Both the position numbers and the translations under genes were made by a program. The notes under the pieces were generated by a model. The model was given only the letters and a program-made list of their open reading frames with translations, was not told where the DNA came from and did not search any database. A stretch of DNA of 64,000 nt from Penium margaritaceum (Eukaryota > Streptophyta > Zygnematophyceae > Desmidiales > Peniaceae), in assembly GCA_023375785.1 (NCBI GenBank), contig SZWC01000095.1:206031-270030 (forward strand), read 5' to 3'. Shown here one piece after another: positions 34,901 through 45,284 of the stretch. Each line of letters begins with the position of its first letter. The first letter of the stretch is position 1.

Positions 34901-35729
34901 ACATGGGGACTGCAAGCCCTTCAGCACGCCCATGCCCTCCGACTGCAAGCTCTCCTCCTCCATGTCACCAAGCAACAAGGTAGACCGGTGGGAGATGCAA
35001 AACATTCTGTACCAATCCGCTGTTGGGAGCCTCATGTATGCGATGGTGGGAACGGGACCTGACATTGCTTATGCAATGGGTCAGGTGAGCAAGTTTGTTG
35101 CCAATCTTGGGCCAGAACATTGGCAAGTCATGAAGCGGATTTTTCTCTACCTCAAAAAGACTCGTCACATCGGACTTTGGTTTGGAGGTCTAGAAGGATC
35201 AGACTTGCTACGACTAACATGCTACACTCACGTGGACTGGGGAGGACGGATTGATCACACGGAGTCCACCTTAGGGGTTGTGTGTCTTCTCAACGGTGGT
35301 GCGGTCTCGTGGGAAAGCACGAAGTAGGATTCCGTCTCGCTTTGTACTGCTGAGGCATAGCACATTGCACTCTGCAAAGTACGTAAGGAAACACAGTGGC
35401 TTTGCAGTTTTCTTGATGAGATCAAGGCACCACAAGAGGAAGCAATTATCATCCACATCGACAACCAAAGTGCAATCGCTATGGCTGAGGATGACATGAT
35501 CTCCCGGTGTACAAAGCAAATCAATATTCGGTACCACTACTCACGTGACCTTGTCACCAAGGGTGTAGTGGAGTTGGAGCACGTCGCAACCAAGAAAATG
35601 CTTGCGGAATTCTTGACAAAACCGCTAGATAACAACTTGTATTTTGCAAGTGCTCAAGGAGTCGGCATGGTGGATGCAAGAGATGAGAACGAAAGACCAA
35701 GAAAATTGACATGCACAAACACAACCTAG
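34900..35729 (+). pseudogene. M RNase H region
   Basis: QSAVGSLMYAMVGTGPDIAYA, KFVANLGPEHWQVMKRI and a LLNGGAVSWESTK segment (34990-35327) are followed by NIRYHYSRDLVTKGVVELEHV and KKMLAEFLTKPLD (35530-35630), the usual Copia C-terminus (TK-x-L). A purine tract and the 3' LTR follow within 65 bp. Confidence 0.8.
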
Positions 35730-35791
35730 AGCTACAGGTTGATGCCAAAGAAAACTACCACAGTAGGTAGCCTAAGGTGAAAGGGAGAGAT

Positions 35792-36480
35792 TGTTTTTCT
35801 TCTATGCCGCATGGCCACTGCTATTGCTTTACGGACAGGTTGGGCATGCACCGCTCCCTTGGAGTAAGTCCCCCAAACCTTGTTCGTGGTGCAAGTCCAA
35901 GCAAGACACCAGAAGTGTAGCGCAACAAATAGCATGTTGGACTTAAGGACAACATTACCTACAATCAATCCTTCATGTGTGTAGGAGGATTTTGACCTTC
36001 CAGCATAGGGAAAGTTTCTCATACCTTTCTCCATGCATGAGGAGATTGCGCCAGTTGGCAGTGAGTGGATGCGCCAATTGGCGGAGTCGTGAGGTGGTGT
36101 GGAGTAACCATCCCAAAAGTGCCACTACCCACACACCTTAGAAGCCAGGCCTAGGACTTTATGTACTTGGCTCCTTCCTCATTCTAATTACACAATCTGG
36201 CCTTAGATGCTCCTCACAGAGTAGTCCAACTAAGGAAGACTATAAAGAAGGCATTGGTTGGTCTAAGCCCCAGGAGTTAGTCTTTGACTAGCACCTCGCG
36301 CAAAAGTGACCAAGTGTTAAGTTGACACAGTTGCTAGCAAGTGATGGCCTAGGAATTTCTCAGTGTAGAACCATGATCCTAAGGCTGATATCTTCTCGTA
36401 AGGTGAAATGCTAGGAGCGAGCGGTAGGTGCTATTGTGTCAGCCCTGTTTTCTTGTCCGTTCACCTCAAGCTGGTTGAAA
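35792..36480 (+). mobile_element. M 3' LTR (family 2b)
   Basis: 689 bp, TGTTTTTCTTCTATGCC...GGTTGAAA, preceded by the purine tract AAGGGAGAGA. Aligns along its length with 29243-29928. Confidence 0.85.
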
Positions 36481-37930
36481 CTCTTAAGCTTAAAGCTGTT
36501 ACAAGGCGCGCATGCCAATGTGGCCATACCGCGCATATCAAATCTCACCATATCTTGCCTGCATCACTGCTGCAAGACTCTGCTCACGCGGGATCTTAGT
36601 TGCCTCTAGCAATCGCTATATGTCCCCTTATTTCACCGACCTGGCCAGCTCTTCTCGTGTGTCCTTATAGGGGATGCAGCCATGGTCATCCTCAAAGACA
36701 ACGAGCAGTATTGTGTTGGTGAGAGAGGATACTAAGAGAAGGTTTAACGCAACATCAGGAACATATGATATGCCATGGAAGAGTCCCACTTCAATGCCAC
36801 ACGGGGTCTCAAACCACATCTCCACAATTCGAATACCCTGAGCATACCAGATCATCACTGAAAGCAATAGGTCAAGGGGGGATTGAGAGCAACTATGAGA
36901 ACCCCTCCATGTGGTGCATCATACTCTTGGTCCACCCTGAGTTCTTGTAAAATGCCAAGTGCGCCTTCTCCACCTGTGACATGTCTGACTTTGCCATGAA
37001 TAGGCGGTCACGTACCTCCTTGGCCACGTTCACATTGTCAAAGTGGCGCACTCCAGCTTGGTTCCGCTACTGATGCTGCTGACGCTAATGTGACTATTGC
37101 TGCTCTTGCTGTGGAGACTTTTTCTTTTGCTACTACCACTATTGCTCCTCTTGGTCCCTCTTTACCTTGAAATACTCTTTCTGGTAGTGCCCATGTTTTT
37201 GGTAGTAGTGGTATTTGCCTTTCTTCTTGCCTCTGCTACCTAGACACTTAGTGCCGCTCTTGGTTGCATGGACACATTGCCATAAAAGTTGCTTCATTGC
37301 TACTACCGCTGTTCCGCTTTCCTGCATTCCGGTGTAGTTCTACCCGACCAGGTGCATGCAGATGAAGTGAAGGTCAAGAATTGGCTGACAATCCAACATA
37401 TCTCGCACCGTTTTGTAGCTTGTTGGGAGTCCCTTCAGCAAGAGGAGGATGAAGCATATCTCTTTCACAGGGTTCTCGACCGCTTTCAGCTGCTTTTTTA
37501 GATCTTTTGCCATGTGCAAGTACGCCTCCATCCCTTCACCACCCCGCATTTTCAATGACATTGTCTTCTCTTCCAAAAACATGAGGAATGCAAGATCCTT
37601 GCTTGTACTTCTTACAAAACACATCCCACCCCTCCTTTCCAGTAGCCTTGTCACTAACGTACTGAAGGTCCGGGTTGGAGATGCTGTTGACAAGCAACTT
37701 GTAGACCTGTCTGTCCTTCTTTCTATACTCCTCATACGCTACTCCTCATGTTGTAGATGAACTTGCATCTGCTGCATCTTTTTGCAATATCTTCCTAGTC
37801 ACCACTTGTGTTGTGGTGATGCCTTTTGCCTGTGGATTTGGAACTAGCACATCGCCCCTCACCACCTCACATAAGCCCCTCTCATAGAAGAGGAGGCGGG
37901 AATGGATCCCCTCAATGCTGTAGCCGTCAA
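36481..37930 (-). pseudogene. m2 copy B: protease and gag remnant
   Basis: Right to left: gag N-terminal part (37746-37890, YERGLCEVVRGD, parallel to m1's EERGLWKVVSGD), gag middle (37340-37735, with YLHMAKDLKKQL, NPVKEICFILLLLKGLPTSY and VRDMLD, the UBN2 Gag core), Gln/His-rich tail (37050-37330), and protease/GAG-pre-integrase (36628-36867, FHGISYVPDVALNLLLVSSL, the NLLSVS motif). It resumes m2 where M interrupted it. The gag start is lost at the border with the hAT gene. Broken fossil. Confidence 0.8.
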
Positions 37931-38393
37931 GCCACATGGGGAGCTTGAGGATGAGGACACGCTCCATCATGTCAAGAGTAGAATTCCACCTTGTCTTCGT
38001 GTCAAGGTGTAGCGACTGGTACTTGACAGCTGCTGCTGTTGCTGCGTTGATGAGTGACTGCTCCCTTTGGGTGCAGCGGTTCACAAATACTACCATTTCA
38101 TGAGCCTTAGAGACAATGGTCTCCACCTTGGAATGGCCCATGAGGTCCTTCACTACTAGGTTCATGATGTGACCTAAGGAGCGGATGTGGCCCTCGGGCA
38201 GTAGCGACGACTCAACGCAGGGTATGATGAAGTTGTTAATCATGGCATCATTGGTCGACTCGTTGTTGACCATCAGACAGAACATGCGGTCCAACAACCC
38301 CCATTGCTTCAGTGCATTTGCCAGCGCATCAAACGTGTTCTACACATTGGGGTTCACTGGTAGCACAGGGAATGAGAGGGCTAGTGTCTTCAC

Positions 38394-39186
38394 CTAAAAG
38401 AAACAGGAAGCAATGCAAAGAAATGCAATGAACAGGGATTGAAAATGTAGTCAAGAGCATTGAAAATGCCTCGCAGTGCTTCAGATTGCATGGCATTGCA
38501 TATTACAGCAATGCAATACTTTGCATTGCATTGCAACTGGATTACAATAGCCCACCCTCCCATTCCCAATCTGTTCGGTCAATTCCAATCCATGCAATGG
38601 CATGAATTTGCATGGAAATGCAACGAATAATAGCTAGGGAAATGCATGGCAGTGCTTCAGATTGCATGGCATTGCCTAGAACCACAATGCAATGCTTTGC
38701 ATTGCATTACATTGCAACTTGGTTACAACAGCCTCCCCCCTCCATGCCATTCTCAATGTGTTTGATCAATGCCAATCCATGCAATGCCATGCATTCTTAT
38801 GGAAATACAACAAAGAATAGTTAGGGAAATGCATGGCAGTGCTTCAGATTTCATGGCATTGCATAAAACCGTGATGCATTGCTTTGCATTGCATTGCATT
38901 ACAACTTGATTTCAACAGCCCCCCTCCCCCCCTCCCATTCCCAATGTGTTTGTTCAATGCCAATCCGTGCAATGCCATGCATTTGCATGAAAATGCATGA
39001 GAGAAAAGCTAGGGAAATGAAAGGCAGTGCTTCAAATTGCATAGTTTTGTAAAGAACGGCAATGCAATGCTTTGCATAGCATTGCATTTCAACTAGATTG
39101 CAACAACCCCCCCTCCCATTCCCATCAACTACATCTCCCCCCTCCCCCCCGCATTCCATTTAAACCCATGTGACTGAAAGGTACAC
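38394..39186 (-). other. Probable intron of the hAT gene
   Basis: On the minus strand the donor is CAG|GTGTAC at 39186 and the acceptor is CTGTTTCTTTTAG|GTG ending at 38394. Removing it joins HWITDFQ to VKTLALSFPVLPV in phase 0, and the two parts otherwise lie in different frames with about 790 bp of simple repeat between them. The polypyrimidine tract and frame agreement support splicing; no transcript evidence is available. Confidence 0.7.
38474..39150. repeat. About four tandem units of ~184 bp inside the hAT intron
   Basis: The anchor CAGTGCTTCA occurs at 38474, 38650, 38837 and 39025 (spacings 176, 187, 188). Each unit holds runs of GCAATGCA/TTGCATTGCAT-type words, then CAACTxGATTxCAACAGCC, a C-rich CCCCCTCCCATTCCCAATGTG block and CAATGCCAATCC. 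Self-complementary TGCATTGCA words make the region prone to secondary structure. A partial unit precedes 38474. Confidence 0.85.
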
Positions 39187-40421
39187 CTGAAAGTCGGTGA
39201 TCCAGTGGGCTGTTACTCTAAGGTACTTCAAGCCGTTCTTTCCTTTCCAACCATCGGTTTTGAAATTGATGGCCGACGTCACCTCTACGAGCATCTTCCT
39301 GATGCACTTGCAGAACGCAGTGACAGCAATGATGATTCGCCTACTGATGGTCATGCGGCCGGGGAGGTCTGCTGGGTTTGCATACCAGAAGCCATGCTGC
39401 AGCCAGTTCCTCTCCATGGACAAGAAGCTGTAGTTCTTGTCAATTACGTGCTTCGAGATACAGCTCTGGAAGTAGAGCTTGTTGAAGACAGATCAAACGG
39501 CTGCTAATCCTTGGCCAATGACAGTGTTTCCCGCATTCACTCCCACCGCTGCAACCTGCTCAGCTGCATTGTTCACGGCGTTGACAGTGGCGATCCTCAA
39601 CTTCTGCGCTACTTCCAATTCCTTTAGCTCCAGATGTTGCTTTCGGTGCTTGAGGCGCAAATGTTTCCACAAGGCTGAGGTAGTCCCATCGTTGTTGGAT
39701 ATGTCTTTGGGACATAGGCCGCACTGGGTACGTGGTTCTTTGATGGGGTCCATTTGCTTTGTGAGTTGATTCCAAATAACACTCGGTTCCTTCCCACCTT
39801 TGCGCTTGTCGCCAACTTCTTCCTCGTCTTCATCCTCCTCCACAATCTGTGCAGTCTCTGTGACGGCCGCACTCTCAGCCATGGTACGTCCAACGATGTG
39901 TCAAGCAAAGCCTCTGGTTGAGGCTAACTCCTGGAACCAATTAGCGAGCACAAGTGCATCCTGTGTCTAGCTTTCCCACGATGCGGCTAGCTCCTGGAAC
40001 CTGCTAATGCTAGCTCTGGTCATCGACACCGGCGGTGTGGATGGCCAGAGTGGCTCTGGCCATCAACGGCCGACTTATGCCGGCTGTGGCCCAGAGCCGG
40101 CATCAGTTGCCGTAGGTGGCAACCGCTAACATCTATTATCGATTCTGACAGAGCCGTATAGTTTTCTCATCCATGCAAAAAAAATCACTTAGAGTAATGA
40201 CATGGCATTTGGGTAGCACAAATAGTTCTAAAGATTGTGGTTTGAATGTAAAAACAAAAAAAGCAAAAATCCATGTACGAACAGGAGTCACAAAAAAGAC
40301 TTTGCGGTGTCATTTGATGGCCCTATAGTCGCTAGGTGGGCGGCCATGGACCAACCCAAGCCAAAAATCTTCGTGGATGAATCGGCGATGGAGGATTGCC
40401 GATCTATTTGCCGGTGTCCAC

Positions 40422-40467
40422 ATGCATGCCACCGGTGCACACACAAGCGTGCACCGGTGGCATGCAT
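40422..40467. repeat. Perfect inverted repeat, 19-bp arms, 8-nt loop
   Basis: ATGCATGCCACCGGTGCAC (40422-40440), loop ACACAAGC, then its exact reverse complement at 40449-40467. The arms have no mismatch. Confidence 0.95.
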
Positions 40468-40694
40468 AATTTAGGTGCAAGGTCAATCAATCGTTACACA
40501 AAGTAAATGACTGAGTTGCATAAATAAACGAAACAATAAACGGCAATGGAACATTTGCATAATGAACCAAAAATAATGACAAGAATAAAACATTGGAGTA
40601 AAAGTTGGATAAACTTGGCTGCTATGAGGATATCGCCAGTTCAGTCACCGGCCGTCGCTTAGCCAGTGAACAATCTTCGCAATCTCCTCGCGAC

Positions 40695-40723
40695 GATTGC
40701 AAGTCGGCGGCCGACTTGCAATC
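40695..40723. repeat. Perfect inverted repeat, 14-bp arms, 1-nt centre
   Basis: GATTGCAAGTCGGC (40695-40708), G, then GCCGACTTGCAATC (40710-40723). Confidence 0.95.
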
Positions 40724-40815
40724 ACCGATCTGGACAGAGGCGCCGAACAAGCACTCCGGGTTTCCCCCTCACCCCCCACCCCACTCCCCACCCCCCCCCA
40801 CATATCAAAACTCAA

Positions 40816-40868
40816 GGATCCGCGAATCCCAAATTGAACCCGTTTCTAGGATCCGGATTCGCGGATCC
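40816..40868. repeat. Inverted repeat, 14-bp arms, next to GGATCC repeats
   Basis: GGATCCGCGAATCC (40816-40829) and its reverse complement GGATTCGCGGATCC (40855-40868), followed by tandem GGATCC units to about 40880. Confidence 0.9.
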
Positions 40869-41197
40869 GGATCCGGATCCGGATTCGGTTTTGCGGACAT
40901 GATTTGCAATGCCTAAGATCCTGTATGCAGCCTTTTGTGACACTAAGTCTAAGTCCAACAGAGAGGCCAGTTACTCTTCCTTTAAGATTGGAACATCAGC
41001 ACCACAAGCCACCCAAGTAAGAGTAATAGAAGCATCTAGGCCTCGAGGAACCCTCATTTACACTGTGGCACAAAACGCGCTAGGGAAAACATCACCTAAG
41101 TGCGATGCTGAGAGAGCCAAATGGACCGGACTCAGCTAGTCATGTTTGGCTCAGGCAAAGCCTGAGACTATCGTGGTGGCAATCAACATGCCAGAAG

Positions 41198-42120
41198 TGT
41201 CACCAAACGACCCCCGGGCGGAGGCAGTTCTAATGTGCACCGATAGGTCTACGCTTGGTGTTCACGGCTTTCTCTGTTTTGGCAGGTGGGTTCTAAGTCT
41301 AAGCGTGAGCTTTTTGGTTGCCTTGCGTTATGTTTCAATTAGTGGAAAGGAGTTGTGAAAAATCACATTTGCGAAGGGAATAACATAGTTTTGTTTTTTT
41401 AACAAGGATATCTAAACATTTGTTGGGCTAGTCATGAGCTCTCCAACGTACCCAACCGTGCACGATTCAAATCACTGTAGCTCCTACTACATAAGCCAAA
41501 GCATAGCATCCAAAACCAGCTGCTCAATTGGCGGCACAGATCATGTCACCCGTAAAGGCACCCTCACCCATCAAGGACCCATCAAAATTCCATTACGGAG
41601 GCAAAGATGTCCCTATACGTGGTGGCGGTGCCCCTCGCACCTTGGGGGTCTGTTTGGATGAGTTTATCATTGAGTTTGGTGATGGGGATTGATGTGGGTT
41701 GAAACTTATTCGTGGTCCTCCAGTCGGAATTTTGACAAAGTCCTCGAGTAACAAAAAGTTTTACTTTCTACCGGACACAGAGCCAGAATTTTGGCAAAGT
41801 CCCTTTGTAACAAATTATCTTACTGACATCCGGCGGATCATTCACCCAACGCCTAGGCAACCCATCCGGAAAAAAATTCCTAAGATGGACATTTATTACT
41901 CGGTCTAGTTGATTATTCACCGGCAGTCAAACAGTGGCCGATTCCCAGACCCGCCGCTCACATCCCAACTTTGGAAGCCCATATCTCCCTCGTTACTCGT
42001 CCAATTCCGGTAAACCAACTTCCACCACATTCCGTGACTCCTCAACTGTGAGGGACAATCCTCCATTTCAGGATCAGAGTAATCCTTGAGCCAGTGAATC
42101 GGACTACGAGGAATTTCCTC
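41198..42120 (-). mobile_element. Q 3' LTR (family 3), incomplete
   Basis: Starts TGTCACCAAACGACC. Aligned with 51309-52288 and S3 throughout, for example CATGAGCTCTCCAAC (about 41433), ACATCCGGCGGATCATT (about 41826) and TCGTTACTCGTCC-like sequence (about 41991). It lacks the last part of the LTR. Confidence 0.8.
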
Positions 42121-44450
42121 TCTCTGGCCGCTTGTGCAACTGGCACACCTTGCCCTCCTGCAACTGGCACACCTTGCCCTCCTGCACCTCTACCTCATTT
42201 GGCACCTCCATGTTGATCTCTTTATCTATGATGCCATTGAGGAAGGCCGTCTTTACGTCCATTTGATGGAGCTCCATATCCTTCGCCACCGCCACCGCAA
42301 GCATCACCCAAATTCTTGTGAACTTGGCGACGGGAGCAAACGTCTTGTCATCGTAGTTCTTGCTCATATGCTTTGCATATATCTTTGCCACCAGCCGCGC
42401 CTTTTATTTGTCAACCCCACGTTCTTTTGTGAACTTGGTCTTAAAGACTCACTTTGAGCCAATGACCTTGGCATCTTTTGGCTTGTAAACTAGCTCCCAT
42501 GTATTATCTTCCATGATGGTCGCTGGCTCTAATTTGATGGTTGTGTCCCATTGATCCCATTTTGGTTACGGAAGCGCCTCTAACATGGTATTTGGCCCCA
42601 TTGATGCAGCAAGCATGCACCACATCATGCCAATCATTGACCGTTGCTTGCATTGAAGCGCTCTCGATTTGCACTGCCTCCCGCTAAGGTGTGGCAGTTT
42701 TGGTGGCGTATCGTTGCTCTTCCGCAATCCCTCAAACTCTGCATGCTCCGATGAGTCATCCACTGGACGGCTCCCCACGGATCTCTGGAGCTTGGCCAAA
42801 ATACTACCCGAATGGTGAGCACGTCCAATTGATTTTCCACCGACATCCAATGTGAAATCCGTCGGGATTACACACCTTGGCACCCTGAGAGCGTCATTTG
42901 CCGTGTCCTTTTGGTGGATCTCCTCATCAGCCTGATCGTCATTAGAGTCCTCTGAGTTGGCTGCCACCGCTAGTGCACCTTTGGGCTCTGATGCCGCATC
43001 CTCGACTTTGGAGTCCGCCAGATTGTTCTCGTACTCAAGGAGCTATAACCACTCCCACGTCTTTGGAGAGTCCACCACGTCCACATCGCTGTTACTAATG
43101 TAACTCTGACATGTCAAACTCAATATCTAAGCTGTGAGTTACCTCCTCGTTGCACATGTTGTACAACCAATATGCTATGCGTACTCTCATAGCCAAGAAA
43201 GAGATACGACTTTGTCCACGGCTCCACTTTGATGTTGTACCTCTGCCTAGCCTACACCATCGCGTGCACCTTGCAATCGAACACTTTCAGGTGTGCCACT
43301 CTTGGCTTGCGCCCAGTCCAAACATACCGCGGCATCTTTGAGCCGCTCTTCCCCTTTAGCACTACTGTAGGCATGAGTTTGATGGTGTAGCTGGTGGTAT
43401 GAACAGCTTCTATCCAGAAGCTTTGAGGAAATTCCGCATCCACCAACATGATCCATACCATGTTCAGTAGCGTCTGGTTTGCCTACTCTGCCACTCCATT
43501 TCAATGAGGCAAAAATGGCATAGTTTGTTCCCATCTTACACCCTGCAGCTTCATATACTTGCTACAGCTCACGTACTCTACGTCATTGTTGCTACATAGC
43601 GCTCTAAACTTGTTCCCATCTTACACCCTGCTTAGTCTGCCTCTCCATTGCGGCGACATACTCCTTTAGTCGATCCAAGGTCTTGCCTTTCCTCTTCATG
43701 AAGTACACGTAGCATTTTTTGTTGTAGTCATCAATGAAAGTGACGTAGTAACACGCGCCGCTCTTTGACACCGTCTTGAATAGTCCACACACACCGTTGT
43801 GCACAACCTTGAGTATATCTGAGGCGCGATTCACATATCATTCAACGGTTTCTGCTACGCTTTGCCCAAAATGCAAGGCTTGCAATTTCTATGCTTTACT
43901 ACATCAGTTGCCTCTTCCGCACTATTGATGATGAGGCCACATAACAGCTCGCGCGTTGCCATCTCCTTCATGAATGTGGGTGAAGAGCGCCCTAGTTGTC
44001 GATGGTACAACTTCATGTCAACTCCCCCTCCTTTGGTCAGGTCGACGTTACGTTCCTACAAGTGTGCTGAATCTGTGCATATAGGGATCACCTTGGTCTC
44101 CACAATGTAGAGGCCTCCCTTGCTCTTAGCCTCTAGCATGAGCTTCCCATCACCGTCCTTCTGCACGACTACCCACTTTCTCCTGAAGAGCGCCTTGTAT
44201 CCCTTGTCAGTCAAGCGGCTGACACTTAGAATGTTAGCCAAGCCAGGTGCAAGCTCCACGTACTTTATGACTTACTGCAACCGTTTCCAATCAACCCCCA
44301 TCTCCACGTCCACGTCTCCTTGGCTAGCCGCCGTCTCGCCCTTGTCATTTGCAACCACCATGGACTTGCTGAACTTGGTGTACTTGATGAACACAACCTT
44401 CTCGGCCTGGGTATGCTCCTCTGCTCCGGATTCAAAGCATCACCGGTTGG
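42104..44450 (-). pseudogene. Q protease end, integrase and RT remnant
   Basis: Right to left: GLANILSVSRLTDKGYKALF and GGLYIVETK (44056-44259; end of protease and GAG-pre-integrase). Next is integrase VVHNGVCGLFKTVSKSGACYYVTFIDDYNKKCYVYF (43690-43830, read in parts), continuing to about 43250, then an acidic linker (42566-42967). RT follows with KTFAPVAKFTRIWVMLAVAVAKDM, QMDVKTAFLNGIIDKEINM and EGKVCQL (42104-42391). A 24-bp tandem repeat lies at 42137-42184. Broken fossil. Confidence 0.7.
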
Positions 44451-44456
44451 CCTTCT

Positions 44457-45090
44457 TGTCAGCTACTGCGCTAACAACTCTCGCAAAGAAGCCGCAAAAC
44501 CAAAACGCTCACAATGGTTTTTAGGCCTTCCTTTGTTGACATGTATCATGAACCCAAACTTAATCATGCATACACTTCACCTTCAAGAGTACTAATACCT
44601 TAGCATTACATGTCAAGAGGAGCTCTGTCATCAATATCCAAAGAGCATCAAGGAAAGGTTCATTGATCAGCATGCAAGACAATTCCTTTCATAGTTGTCT
44701 GCCCGGTCGTAGAGCTCCAAAGCACATTGTTGGAAAGTAGCCTGAACCAGCCACATCACCAATAGACTCACAATGTGGGCTTGACACATAAGCATCCTAG
44801 TGCCAAGGTGGCAGGCCAACCATGTAGCGTCCAAGAAACTACCAACTTTCTTTCTTAGAAGCTTCCATAGCAAACAAGACGTGCATGCGACCAGGATCAA
44901 ACTCATGATCTCTAACTTGGCCAAATCAACAAAATGGCCAAGGTAACCACTCACACACAGTGCCTACTCACAGGCTATATCTCACATGAGACGGAGGATA
45001 GTTGAGTCACATCACACCAGATCCAAAGGTCATACCTCCACAAGGGGTAGAGCATTCTTGATCCATCCTAAAACACTAAATAAGAGGCAA
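44457..45090 (-). mobile_element. P 3' LTR (family 4)
   Basis: About 634 bp, TGTCAGCTACTGCGC...AAGAGGCA, aligned with 49738-50367 through GTTTTTAGGCCTTC, CCATAGCAAACAAGA, CTAACTTGGCCAAATCAAC and CATACCTCCACAAGGGGTA. Confidence 0.85.
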
Positions 45091-45284
45091 ACATTGTAAA
45101 CAAATCCCTCCCTTGCACCTTGTGTCATTGAGCATCATCGGTCATCATCACTTCCGTTGACCATGCCGATGCCTTGTCTGCCCGCCTCATGAAGATCCTT
45201 GTCGAGTGGCTTTATAAGCATGTCATCCCCGTTCAACTTGGCACCAACATACTCAAGCTCCACTGGTTGTTTGTAGACCAAATC

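Larger units (their letters stand above)
29243..36480 (+). mobile_element. M copy B: full-length Ty1/Copia element nested in m2
   Basis: 5' LTR 29243-29928, perfect half-tRNA primer-binding site 29931-29945, leader to 30397, gag 30398-31138 and 32105-32280 (interrupted by solo LTR S3), protease 32281-32670, integrase 32880-33760, RT 34091-34900, RNase H to 35729, purine tract AAGGGAGAGA 35781-35790, and 3' LTR 35792-36480. All Copia parts occur in order. By eye the two LTRs (686 and 689 bp) differ at very roughly 15% of positions, so M is old. Several breaks. The target duplication could not be read with certainty. Confidence 0.9.
37930..39882 (-). pseudogene. hAT-family DNA transposase gene, C-terminus missing
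   Basis: Minus strand, ATG at 39882 in a good context (ACCATGG). Exon 1 (39882-39187, 232 codons) has an acidic stretch (residues 15-22) and a BED zinc finger (W37, C54, C57, H74, H79). It continues with YSFLSMERNWLQHGFWY and KTDGWKGKNGLKYLRVTAHWITDFQ, where Asp210 is the likely first catalytic Asp. Exon 2 (38393 to about 37930) has LALSFPVLPV, WGLLDR, FCLMVNNESTNDAMI, HIMNLVVKDLMGH and DTKTRWNSTLDMMERVL, the hAT core. In-frame stops are at 39493-39495 (TGA) and 38340-38342 (TAG). The second catalytic Asp (usual V-D-N-A/E-S) appears as Asn. About 385 of the usual 600-700 residues remain; the dimerisation domain is replaced by Copia gag. Inactive. Confidence 0.85.
39883..40924. other. Intergenic stretch with inverted repeats, no gene seen
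   Basis: Upstream of the hAT start codon. Contains GC-rich self-complementary blocks (40045-40110, GCCAGAGTGGCTCTGGC-like), which could be subterminal repeats of the hAT element, an A-rich part (40170-40280), a perfect hairpin (40422-40467), a second (40695-40723), a C-rich run (40766-40800) and GGATCC-rich sequence (40816-40890). No open frame resembles a known protein. Confidence 0.6.

Noticed and set aside
29238-36485. Target duplication of M
   Set aside because: Flanks TTAGT (29238-29242) and CTCTT (36481-36485) do not match, and the LTR start in copy B is diverged; no reliable call.
38474-39150. CRISPR-like array
   Set aside because: Units are 176-188 bp of continuous repeat with no unique spacers, in a eukaryotic intron.
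37930-39882. Non-standard genetic code (TAG/TGA read as amino acids)
   Set aside because: Different stop codons replace different residues, and all fit single C-to-T changes in decaying transposons; no intact gene here uses them.
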